From positions 1 to 15,300 of the forward strand of contig PWGE01000123.1 in assembly GCA_003554345.1 (NCBI GenBank): 15,300 bases of DNA, given 5' to 3'. A model generated the notes under the pieces. It did no database searches. It saw nothing but the letters and a program-made list of their open reading frames with translations, and was not told the origin of the DNA. How positions within the stretch are numbered: position 1 is the stretch's first letter; the number at the start of each line of letters is the position of its first letter. This document shows, in pieces, positions 1-7,010 of the stretch. Source of the stretch: Candidatus Sumerlaeota bacterium. Lineage in GTDB: Bacteria; Sumerlaeota; T1SED10-198M. The position numbers were made by a program, and so were the translations under genes.

Positions 1-852
1 GGAGAAAGCGGAACCGGCAAAGAGATTGTTGCCCGTCGGTTACATTACTTCAGCAAAAGAGCTGCCGAACCCTTCGTTGTGGTGAATTGTGCGACAATTC
101 CCGATAATTTACTGGAAAGTGAACTCTTTGGATATGAGCAGGGAGCTTTTACAGGAGCAACCAAGCCCAAAAAAGGGAAGTTTGAACTCGCCTCTGGTGG
201 CACTATTTTTCTGGATGAAGTGGCAGAACTACCCCTCTTTCTTCAAACAAAGCTTCTTCGGGCTATTCAATTCGGAGAGGTTGAAAAAGTGGGTGCTGTT
301 AAGAAAATTGAGGTTGATGCCCGCATCATCGCCGCTACGAACGTAAATTTGTCAGAAGCCCTGATGGAAAAACGCTTTCGTGAAGACTTGTATTATCGTC
401 TGAATGTTATTCCCCTCCATTTACCTCCCCTTCGGGAACGAAGAGAAGATATCCCCGACCTGGTCTCACATTTCCTCGAACGTTTTGCCGGGCAGGGAAT
501 AAATACTGAAAATTTTGATATGCAGGATTTTTTAGAACGGCACAAAAAATATAACTGGCCCGGCAATATTCGGGAACTGGAAAACTTTGTGGAAAGAGAA
601 CTCATTCTTTCCTCCAGTGGCATTACACAACCTTCCTATTCTGCAGAGGGAACACACGGTCCTAACAGCATGCTGTCCGAATTTATTTCCGAACCCGCCC
701 CTTTACAAAAAGCAACACACCAGTTCAAGAAACAATATCTTCGGGAAATGAAGAAAATATATCCTGAAATAAATAAACTGGCAAAGGTTCTGGAAATCAC
801 ACCTTCCTATCTGCGTCAATTATTGAAAAATTATCAAATCCCTGAAAATTAA
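1..852 (+). CDS. Sigma-54-dependent transcriptional activator, 3' part (AAA+ and Fis-type HTH)
   Basis: The gene is cut by the left edge. The first visible codons already encode the Walker A loop (GESGTGKE), so the N-terminal sensor domain and the start of the AAA+ domain lie outside. The visible part carries the sigma-54 contact loop GAFTGA (visible residues 48-53), Walker B (GGTIFLDEV), an arginine-finger region ([12 protein letters not shown]) and the WPGNIREL segment that closes these AAA+ domains. The last ~45 residues look like a Fis-type helix-turn-helix ([18 protein letters not shown]). By family knowledge it is an ATPase that remodels sigma-54 RNA polymerase at -24/-12 promoters. Its signal cannot be inferred without the N-terminus. 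The in-frame GTG at 79 is not a real start because coding continues upstream of it. The stop is 81 nt before the secG ATG, the widest gap on this strand, so it may not share a transcript with the genes downstream. Confidence 0.93.
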   Translation, partial: GESGTGKEIVARRLHYFSKRAAEPFVVVNCATIPDNLLESELFGYEQGAFTGATKPKKGKFELASGGTIFLDEVAELPLFLQTKLLRAIQFGEVEKVGAVKKIEVDARIIAATNVNLSEALMEKRFREDLYYRLNVIPLHLPPLRERREDIPDLVSHFLERFAGQGINTENFDMQDFLERHKKYNWPGNIRELENFVERELILSSSGITQPSYSAEGTHGPNSMLSEFISEPAPLQKATHQFKKQYLREMKKIYPEINKLAKVLEITPSYLRQLLKNYQIPEN

Positions 853-916
853 CCTTCTTTTAAACTCACTCATTGAAAATTGAGTGAAGTATTGTTAAAT
901 ATAGGTTCCAATACGC

Positions 917-922
917 AGGAGG
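917..922 (+). promoter_or_regulatory. Ribosome binding site deciding the secG start
   Basis: A perfect AGGAGG lies 11 nt before the ATG at 934. It favours that ATG over the in-frame TTG at 880, which would add 18 polar residues ahead of the first membrane helix and has no comparable Shine-Dalgarno sequence. Confidence 0.75.
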
Positions 923-933
923 TACTACAAAAT

Positions 934-1425
934 ATGCTTTCAGCACTTTTCTATATACTGGTCGCAATACATGTATTTGTCTGTCTATTTCTTATCATTG
1001 TCGTGCTCTTCCAGGCCGGGAAGGAAGGTATGGGAGGATTACTCGGTGTGCCAGGTGGAAGCATCGAAAATGTCCATTTTCATAGTCGTCTAAACAAGGT
1101 TACCACTTATGTAGCTGCCTTTTTCTTGCTTACCACTATTCTTATCGGGGTAACCTCCCAATACAGGCAGCGAATTATTACAGGAGAAGAAGAACCGGCT
1201 GTTGAAGAAGAGGTCCCCGTACCAGAGCCTATGGAGCCTGTAGAAGAAATGCCCGAAATGGAACAACCTATGCCACCGACCGAAGAAGCTCCACCAGAAG
1301 AAGGAGCACCCTCGATCCAACTGGAAGAAATGCCAGAGGGAGAACAAATGCCCGACGAAGGAGCGGTAGTTCCTGTTGACCCCGAAGAAGAGGGCGATAT
1401 GCAACCGCCAACCCCTTCTGAATAG
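934..1425 (+). CDS. secG: Preprotein translocase subunit SecG with a long acidic tail
   Basis: SecG is the small auxiliary subunit of the SecYEG channel in the inner membrane. The 163-residue product from the ATG at 934 has membrane helix 1 at about residues 4-27 (ILVAIHVFVCLFLIIVVLFQ), a Gly-rich loop (GKEGMGGLLGVPGG) and helix 2 at about 57-75. This is the SecG pattern, including the VLFQ-GK/GxGG junction. Residues 85-163 form an extra tail with 28 Asp/Glu, 19 Pro and no Lys or Arg. Typical SecG is about 75-110 residues, so the tail roughly doubles it. If topology matches E. coli SecG, the tail is periplasmic. The neighbour 24 nt downstream is an apparently exported M16 protease, which fits an export theme. 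Identity rests on helix pattern and loop motif. The tail's role is unknown. Confidence 0.88.
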   Translation: MLSALFYILVAIHVFVCLFLIIVVLFQAGKEGMGGLLGVPGGSIENVHFHSRLNKVTTYVAAFFLLTTILIGVTSQYRQRIITGEEEPAVEEEVPVPEPMEPVEEMPEMEQPMPPTEEAPPEEGAPSIQLEEMPEGEQMPDEGAVVPVDPEEEGDMQPPTPSE

Positions 1426-1449
1426 TTTGTATTAACAAGAGGGCTTTTC

Positions 1450-4065
1450 ATGCAAAAACTTGTCCAATTTTTTCTATTGTTATGGTGTATATCAGGAGGT
1501 TTATGGTCTATGAATAATCTGCAAGGTATTGAAGCACTGGGTAAAAATATTGAAAAACATACGCTGGATAATGGATTAACTCTCTATCTAAATCCAATGC
1601 CGGAAAATGAAACGGTCAGCATTAATTTCTGGTGCCGCACCGGCGTGATTCATGAAACACGCGAAAACAGTGGCATTTCACATTACCTGGAACATATGAT
1701 ATTTAAAGGGACAGAAAAATATGAGCCGGGAGAAGCGGATGTTATTATTGATTCCTTAGGCGGAATGACGAATGCCGCTACTTCTCTTGATTATACCCAG
1801 TATTACGTGCACATCCACAAGGACAACTGGTCGAAAGCTTTTGAAGTTTTTGCCGAGTTGCTGACCAACCCCAAATTCGATAAACAAGAGTTTGAAAGCG
1901 AAAGGAAGGTGGTCCTTGAAGAATACCGACGAAAAATGGATAATCCCCTTGCTTATCTTAACACAATAGCCTATCATAAAACCTTCAAAGACCATCCCTA
2001 TGAAATGGAAATTCTGGGTTCAACTGAGTCGATAAAAAATATCAGCCGGGAAATGATGATTGAATATTACGAGGAATTCTATCGTCCTGATAATAAAGCA
2101 CTCTTTATCTTTGGTGATATTGATACTGAGGACGTTATCCAAACAGTCGAAGAGTTTTACAAGGATGTGCCTGCTCAGGAAGGACCGACCTACGGTAAAG
2201 ATCAAAAAGAGGTATCCTATAACACCGGGCTCAGAAAACAGTTTTTTCGTCCCATGGAAGATGCCTATATGGTGATGTCTTTCCCGGGGCCATCCCTCCA
2301 TGATCCTGACTATCCCGCAATGGATATACTCACCACTATCCTGGGAACCGGCAACAGTTCCCGGCTTACCAGGAAAATTCGCAACGAATTAGAGCTTGCC
2401 CATGAAATCTCCTGTGCCGCCCCTACTCTTTTTGCGGGAGGGATAACAGCCATATCAGCCATGTTCGATCCGGAAAATAAAGCCGAGTTACACGATGCTG
2501 TAAAAGGAATACTTCGTGATATTGCCCGCAACGGAATTACTCAAGAAGAACTGGAACGGGCTCAAAAAATGATTCTTACTGACATCGCCTTTGATCAAGA
2601 AAGCACCGCCGACCTTTCTTCTTATTTCGGTTATCATTATGCATTGACTGGCTCCATAGAAGGGGCAAAAAAATATCCTGAACACATACAAAACGTCACC
2701 ACTGACGATGTACAACAGGTAGCACAAAAATACCTCGACCTTGATAAAGCCAACAGTTTCTTTGCTTTTCCCAGGGAACTCCAGGAACATTTTGAACCCC
2801 GGATTGAGGAGGTTCGCAGTTACGAAGGTATAACTAAATACAATGTGAATGATGTTCCTTTTATCGTCTATCCTAAACCCGGTCGTGCTACGATGGCCAT
2901 GAATATTTTTCTTCCCTTTGGCAGTGGCGCCGAGCCGGAAGAGAAAAAGGGAAAGTTTCAATTACTGGGGACTATGCTGAGAAAAGGAACCCGAACACGT
3001 GATGCTGAAACAATAGCCCGTGACATAGAGGGTTTAGGTGGCAGTTTTTCTGTAGATGTTCATAAAGATTTCATACAAATAAGCGCATCCTGCCTGAGGA
3101 AAGATTTCGACCAGTTTGCCAATATAATATGGGATGTCCTGAAAAACAGTACTTTTCCCGAACGAGAATTTGAGCGTGAAAAACAGCAGCAGAAAAATGC
3201 CATTCGTATGAAAATCAATAATCCTTTACGTTTTTCCTTCGACAAAGCTTCCCAGATGCTTTTTGAAGGCACTCCCTACCAGTATCCCCCGGAAGGCACA
3301 TTGGAAACTGTGGATAATATAACACGCACAGATATAATGGAAGCTTACGAGAAATACTTTGGTCGTAATAACTTCTTATTCGTGATCACCGGTGATGTCG
3401 AAGCGGAATCTTTTCTGCCGGATATTTCACAGCAACTGGCTTTTATCAGAGAAGGTGAGTCGCTGGAAACACCTTCCTTTGAAAAAATTTCATTGGAAGA
3501 ACCGCTCCTTGAAGTGCAGGAACAACCTATAGAACAGTCCAATATTGTAACCCTTTATCCCGGCGTACCCTTTTACGACCAGGAAAAAATGGCTTCCTTT
3601 CGCGTGTTTATGAATGTACTGGGGCAGGGCATGAGTTCCATATTATTCCAGGAATTACGTGATACCCACGGCCTGGCTTACATAGTAGGAGGCACCTCTC
3701 TGAATCACCGGCAACAAACAGCCGCCATGTTCTTCATTGGCACTGAAAATCGACGGGCAGGCGAAGCCCTGGAAGGAATGGAAGCCATTTTTCAACGTGT
3801 AAAAACTGAGGGCATCCCTGATGAGGATCTGGAAAGAGGTATTAATAATTTTCTGGGCACCTACCAGATTCAAAATGAATCACTTGCTGCTCAATCCTAT
3901 CTACTGGGTTACTATGAAACAATGGGATTAGGGTTTGAATATTTCCATAAAATCGAAGATGATATCAGGTCAGTCTCCCAGGAAGATATACGCGCTATTG
4001 CTCAGAAAATTATTTCTGAGCCGGTAACCTTCATTCTGGGGGAACCCAACTTAGAAAAAGAATAA
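1450..4065 (+). CDS. Two-domain M16 family zinc metalloprotease, probably exported
   Basis: This 871-residue protein contains two M16 units in tandem. The N-terminal unit is catalytic: the inverted zinc motif HxxEH is H78-Y-L-E81-H82, and E158 in VVLEEYRRK is the likely third zinc ligand, about 75 residues on. The C-terminal unit (about residues 470-865) has lost the motif (FQLLG at 503-507 aligns with HYLEH). It keeps the substrate-binding Arg/Tyr pair R737 and Y744 in LRDTHGLAY. This division of labour is known in M16 enzymes such as pitrilysin, PqqL and the mitochondrial processing peptidase pair. The family cleaves unfolded peptides inside a closed chamber. The first ~20 residues (one Lys, then a hydrophobic run from V5 to W19) look like a signal peptide, placing the enzyme in the periplasm or envelope. 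AGAGGG at 1438-1443 supports the start. A second possible start at 1510 would remove the signal. It sits between secG and the glycosyltransferase, with gaps of 24 and 8 nt. Confidence 0.93.
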   Translation: MQKLVQFFLLLWCISGGLWSMNNLQGIEALGKNIEKHTLDNGLTLYLNPMPENETVSINFWCRTGVIHETRENSGISHYLEHMIFKGTEKYEPGEADVIIDSLGGMTNAATSLDYTQYYVHIHKDNWSKAFEVFAELLTNPKFDKQEFESERKVVLEEYRRKMDNPLAYLNTIAYHKTFKDHPYEMEILGSTESIKNISREMMIEYYEEFYRPDNKALFIFGDIDTEDVIQTVEEFYKDVPAQEGPTYGKDQKEVSYNTGLRKQFFRPMEDAYMVMSFPGPSLHDPDYPAMDILTTILGTGNSSRLTRKIRNELELAHEISCAAPTLFAGGITAISAMFDPENKAELHDAVKGILRDIARNGITQEELERAQKMILTDIAFDQESTADLSSYFGYHYALTGSIEGAKKYPEHIQNVTTDDVQQVAQKYLDLDKANSFFAFPRELQEHFEPRIEEVRSYEGITKYNVNDVPFIVYPKPGRATMAMNIFLPFGSGAEPEEKKGKFQLLGTMLRKGTRTRDAETIARDIEGLGGSFSVDVHKDFIQISASCLRKDFDQFANIIWDVLKNSTFPEREFEREKQQQKNAIRMKINNPLRFSFDKASQMLFEGTPYQYPPEGTLETVDNITRTDIMEAYEKYFGRNNFLFVITGDVEAESFLPDISQQLAFIREGESLETPSFEKISLEEPLLEVQEQPIEQSNIVTLYPGVPFYDQEKMASFRVFMNVLGQGMSSILFQELRDTHGLAYIVGGTSLNHRQQTAAMFFIGTENRRAGEALEGMEAIFQRVKTEGIPDEDLERGINNFLGTYQIQNESLAAQSYLLGYYETMGLGFEYFHKIEDDIRSVSQEDIRAIAQKIISEPVTFILGEPNLEKE
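1494..1499 (+). promoter_or_regulatory. Internal AGGAGG before an alternative M16 start
   Basis: A perfect AGGAGG lies inside the putative signal peptide, 10 nt before the in-frame ATG at 1510 (residue 21). It could drive initiation of a form without the signal. It also simply encodes Ser-Gly-Gly, so it may be chance. Confidence 0.35.
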
Positions 4066-4073
4066 ATCCCGGT

Positions 4074-4961
4074 ATGGCATATCCCCCTGTAACCCTTTAT
4101 ATTCCTGCATATAATGCCTCGGATTATCTCAAAAAAACCTTACCTGCTATCTGTGCGCTTGATTATCCCGCCCTGGAAAAAGTTTACATCATTAATGACG
4201 GATCCCGGGATAAAGAAGACCTGCTCTCTTTGAAAGAGAAATACGATATAGAGCTTATCAATAAAACCAATAATGAAGGGTTAGCAGCCGCTCGTAATAC
4301 CGCCTTATCACTGTGCAAAACCGAACTTATTGCCTCCCTGGATGCTGATTGCCTGCCTGATAAAAACTGGCTCAAGTGCCTGGTAGACAGATACTTGCGT
4401 GAACAATCCAGAAGAGTGACAGGAGTGGGCGGCAAACTGGAAGAAAAATATCATGAGAAACTTGCCGATCTTTTTCGTAGCCGACATATGATTCAGCATC
4501 ACGGAGATTCTCCACTTTTTAACCCCGAGTTTCTGGCTGGAAACAACACACTTCTTAATTGTAAAATACTACAACAAATTGGGGGATACCCCGAAAAAGG
4601 GATTTACCGTACGAATCACGAAGACTATGCCATAAGTCGGACAATAAAAAAAAGTGGCTATTATCTCTTTTATGATCCTGCCGCCAGAGTCCGCCATCTT
4701 CGGCAGGATAATCTTTCTTCAATATTCAAGACCTTCTGGCGATGGTATTTTCTTTTTCATCCCGACCCTCAGTCAATATATAACGTATTGAATAAATTTC
4801 GCCGCCAGTGGATTCATCACGCCCTGCCATGGTTCATTCAAGATTGCCGGGCGGGGCAATGGAAATTGGCCGGTGTCGATATTATATTCCCCTTTTATCA
4901 AAGCTGGCTGGACTGGCAATATTATTTTAGGAGAAATAATCATGAAAATCCCACCTCTTGA
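4074..4961 (+). CDS. Family 2 (GT-A) glycosyltransferase
   Basis: The 295-residue product has the classic GT2 layout. It opens with a first beta strand and IPAYNA (residues 10-15), followed by the nucleotide-binding NDGS (41-44) and NEGLAAARN. The metal-binding DxD is D90-A-D92 in ASLDADCLP, and an NHEDY segment (181-185) is the usual position of the catalytic base. A RHLRQDN segment and aromatic stretch (FWRWYFLFH) follow. I see no clear membrane span, so it should be a soluble or peripheral cytoplasmic enzyme moving a sugar from a nucleotide-sugar donor. The acceptor cannot be told. It starts 8 nt after the M16 stop with no good Shine-Dalgarno sequence, suggesting translational coupling. 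Its last 20 nt overlap the aminotransferase gene. Pairing with a DegT-type enzyme points to an amino-sugar-containing surface glycan, which is inference. Confidence 0.9.
   Translation: MAYPPVTLYIPAYNASDYLKKTLPAICALDYPALEKVYIINDGSRDKEDLLSLKEKYDIELINKTNNEGLAAARNTALSLCKTELIASLDADCLPDKNWLKCLVDRYLREQSRRVTGVGGKLEEKYHEKLADLFRSRHMIQHHGDSPLFNPEFLAGNNTLLNCKILQQIGGYPEKGIYRTNHEDYAISRTIKKSGYYLFYDPAARVRHLRQDNLSSIFKTFWRWYFLFHPDPQSIYNVLNKFRRQWIHHALPWFIQDCRAGQWKLAGVDIIFPFYQSWLDWQYYFRRNNHENPTS
4929..4934 (+). promoter_or_regulatory. Ribosome binding site deciding the aminotransferase start
   Basis: AGGAGA lies 7 nt before the ATG at 4942, inside the end of the glycosyltransferase gene. It favours 4942 over the in-frame GTG at 4873, which would add 23 residues unlike the family N-terminus. 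Confidence 0.8.
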
Positions 4962-6054
4962 TCTCAAAAGAAGCAATCAACCTTACACAAAGGGAATATT
5001 GCAACGTTTTGAAAAAATCATGGAAGAAAATTCCTTTATTCTTGGTCCTGAGGTAAAAGAACTGGAAAAACGCTTTCGCAAAGAATATGACGTGCCTCAT
5101 GCTATCGGTGTCAATTCAGGTACGGATGCTTTACTCCTTGCGTTGAAAGCAGCAGGCATCGAACCGGGGGATGAAGTGATAACTCCCACTTTTACCTTTA
5201 TCGCCACTGCCGACGTCGTCATCCGGCTGGGAGCCAAACCGGTCTTCGTCGACATCGATAAAAGAACCTGCAATATAGATCCCGACTTCATTGAAGAAAA
5301 AATAACCTCAAAAACAAAAGCCATCCTTCCTGTCCATCTTTATGGGCTTCCGTGTGACATGACCCGTATTAAAGAAATTGCCCGGAAGCATAATCTGGTT
5401 ATAGTAGAAGATTGTGCTCAGGCCCAGGGAGCGACCTGGCAGGGAAAACCAGTGGGAACTTTAGGAGATTTTGGCGCTTTCTCTTTCTATCCGACTAAAA
5501 ACCTGGGAGGATTAGGGGACGGAGGCATGATATTAACCACTCATGAACAGGAAGCCGATAAAATCAGAAAAATGCGCGATCATGGACGCTCTGAAGGCTA
5601 TACCTTCCCTTTAATAGGTTATAATTCACGCCTTTCATCATTCCAGGCAGCCGGCTTGAATGAAAAAATGAACCATTTTCCCGGCATGCTCAAGGAACGG
5701 CAGGATATTGCAGCTTATTATAAAAAAAGACTGCAAAACATCGAAGAAATATGCTTTCAGGAAATTCCACCACAGGCCACTCATTCATATAATCAATTTG
5801 CCATCACTACAAAACAAAGAGATGCTTTAAAACAACATCTTGCTGAGCATGGTATAGGATCTCTCATTTACTACCCCGAACCACTTCACTTCCAAAAATG
5901 CTTCTCTTTTCTTGATAATAAAAAAGGGGATTTCCCCGTAAGCGAACAAATATGCCGCGAAGTTCTTAATCTCCCGCTCTTTGTAGGTCTTGGAGAATCA
6001 GAGATGTCATATATAATAGATACCGTAAAAGACTTTTTCCGGCAAGTGCATTAA
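4942..6054 (+). CDS. DegT/DnrJ/EryC1/StrS family PLP-dependent sugar aminotransferase
   Basis: The product is 370 residues, normal for the family. It starts with the typical IPPLDLKRSN, where many members read IPFLDLK. The PLP lysine is K186 in FYPTKNLGGLGDGG. D157 in VIVEDCAQAQGA is the aspartate expected to pair with the PLP pyridine nitrogen, and NSGTDAL (58-64) forms the phosphate-binding region. Family members transfer an amino group, usually from glutamate, to a keto-sugar nucleotide, making the 3- or 4-amino sugars of O-antigens, capsules, glycoproteins or antibiotics. Which position is aminated cannot be read from the sequence. No dehydratase, dehydrogenase or acetyltransferase for the same sugar is present in this window, so the rest of the pathway must be elsewhere. 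The start overlaps the glycosyltransferase gene by 20 nt, indicating coupled expression. Confidence 0.93.
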   Translation: MKIPPLDLKRSNQPYTKGILQRFEKIMEENSFILGPEVKELEKRFRKEYDVPHAIGVNSGTDALLLALKAAGIEPGDEVITPTFTFIATADVVIRLGAKPVFVDIDKRTCNIDPDFIEEKITSKTKAILPVHLYGLPCDMTRIKEIARKHNLVIVEDCAQAQGATWQGKPVGTLGDFGAFSFYPTKNLGGLGDGGMILTTHEQEADKIRKMRDHGRSEGYTFPLIGYNSRLSSFQAAGLNEKMNHFPGMLKERQDIAAYYKKRLQNIEEICFQEIPPQATHSYNQFAITTKQRDALKQHLAEHGIGSLIYYPEPLHFQKCFSFLDNKKGDFPVSEQICREVLNLPLFVGLGESEMSYIIDTVKDFFRQVH

Positions 6055-6066
6055 AGGACTGCGAGA

Positions 6067-7008
6067 ATGATCCGTATCTTTGAAAGTCCCGGGGTTCTTT
6101 TTCGCTCCCCTCATACTGGCAAACAAGAATATGTCATGAGTATTGGTAATTTTGATGGGATTCATCGTGGACATTTAAATATCATACGTCATTTACAAAA
6201 ACTAAAAAAAAACCATAATGCACAATCTCTCATATATTCTTTCAGGGAACATCCCCGATACCTTTTGGAACAGGTGCATGTCCCCAGAATAATCAGTCTC
6301 GAAGATAAACTGAACATCCTGGAAGCAGAAAATGTGGAAGCCTTAATTCTCCGCAATTTCTGGGAAGTAGCTGGTTTCTCCTGGGATGAATTCTGGGAAA
6401 AAGAATTATCTTTTCTTGATATAAAAGCAGTGGTGGTGGGTTTTAATTTCCGTTTTGGAAAAAAAGCTGCCGGCCACTCAGAAGAATTGAAAAGGCTGGG
6501 CAATATGTACGGGTTCAAGGTTCACGTCATAGAGCCCCTGACAGTCAATGAAGAAATTGTTAGCAGTACCCTTATTCGCAAATATATTCGACAGGGTGAT
6601 TTTGAGAAAGTGACACCTATGCTGGGCAGACCTTATAAAGTAGACGGAGTAGTGGTTCCCGGTGACAAAATCGGTCAGCAAATCGGTTTTCCCACTGCCA
6701 ACCTGAAGGTAAACAGAGAACTCCTTCCTGCTCCGGGAATTTATGCGACCACAGTGCGTGTTGGTGAAAAAAAGTATCCTGCCGCATGTTATTCAGGAAC
6801 CTGTCCTACTATTAAGGATAAATACCATTTCCCACATATTGAAGTCCATATCCTTGATTTTGATGAGAATATATATAATCAACATATTGACGTTTATTTT
6901 CATGCCTTTATCAGAGAAGACAGACAATTTAATTCTATACATGCCTTACAAAAACAGATTGAAAAAGACATCGAGGTAATAACAAACTACTTCTATCAAA
7001 AGAAATAA
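6067..7008 (+). CDS. ribF: Bifunctional riboflavin kinase / FAD synthetase
   Basis: RibF phosphorylates riboflavin to FMN and adenylylates FMN to FAD in the cytoplasm. The 313-residue product has the usual length and order. The N-terminal adenylyltransferase domain carries GNFDGIHRGH (27-36), VVVGFNFRFGKKAAG (122-136) and SSTLIRKYI (166-174). The C-terminal kinase domain carries GRPY, GxxIGFPTAN (203-212) and IEVHILDFD, whose E259 is the expected catalytic glutamate. In place of the common NIGxRPT loop this protein reads YSGTCPTIK, a mild divergence. AGGA at 6055-6058 sits 8 nt before the ATG. It follows the aminotransferase by 12 nt and precedes the CHC2-TPR gene by 2 nt. A housekeeping gene inside an envelope-themed run is common in compact operons and says little about function. 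Confidence 0.95.
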   Translation: MIRIFESPGVLFRSPHTGKQEYVMSIGNFDGIHRGHLNIIRHLQKLKKNHNAQSLIYSFREHPRYLLEQVHVPRIISLEDKLNILEAENVEALILRNFWEVAGFSWDEFWEKELSFLDIKAVVVGFNFRFGKKAAGHSEELKRLGNMYGFKVHVIEPLTVNEEIVSSTLIRKYIRQGDFEKVTPMLGRPYKVDGVVVPGDKIGQQIGFPTANLKVNRELLPAPGIYATTVRVGEKKYPAACYSGTCPTIKDKYHFPHIEVHILDFDENIYNQHIDVYFHAFIREDRQFNSIHALQKQIEKDIEVITNYFYQKK

Positions 7009-7010
7009 AC

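Noticed and set aside
866-887. Hairpin (seven-pair stem, loop 873-880) between the sigma-54 activator and secG as a terminator
   Set aside because: The stem is short and AT-rich in part, and no T-run follows. It could be chance, so it is not listed as a feature.
880-933. TTG at 880 as the secG start
   Set aside because: It lacks a good ribosome site and adds 18 polar residues. The ATG at 934 has a perfect AGGAGG and begins directly at the first membrane helix.
1450-1512. Lipoprotein signal (lipobox at LLLWC) in the M16 protease
   Set aside because: Trp at the -1 position does not fit a lipobox, which needs Gly, Ala or Ser there.
2488-2961. Antisense open frame of 157 codons inside the M16 gene
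   Set aside because: It lies wholly opposite a well-supported gene, shows no recognisable domain and has no credible ribosome site. It is a shadow frame. The same holds for antisense frames at 1107-1451, 6189-6518 and 9148-9447.
4873-4941. GTG at 4873 as the aminotransferase start
   Set aside because: It would overlap the glycosyltransferase by 89 nt and add residues unlike the family N-terminus. The ATG at 4942 has AGGAGA at ideal spacing.
6055-6066. FMN riboswitch ahead of ribF
   Set aside because: Only 12 nt separate ribF from the preceding gene, far too little for the element, and no conserved RFN pattern is seen.
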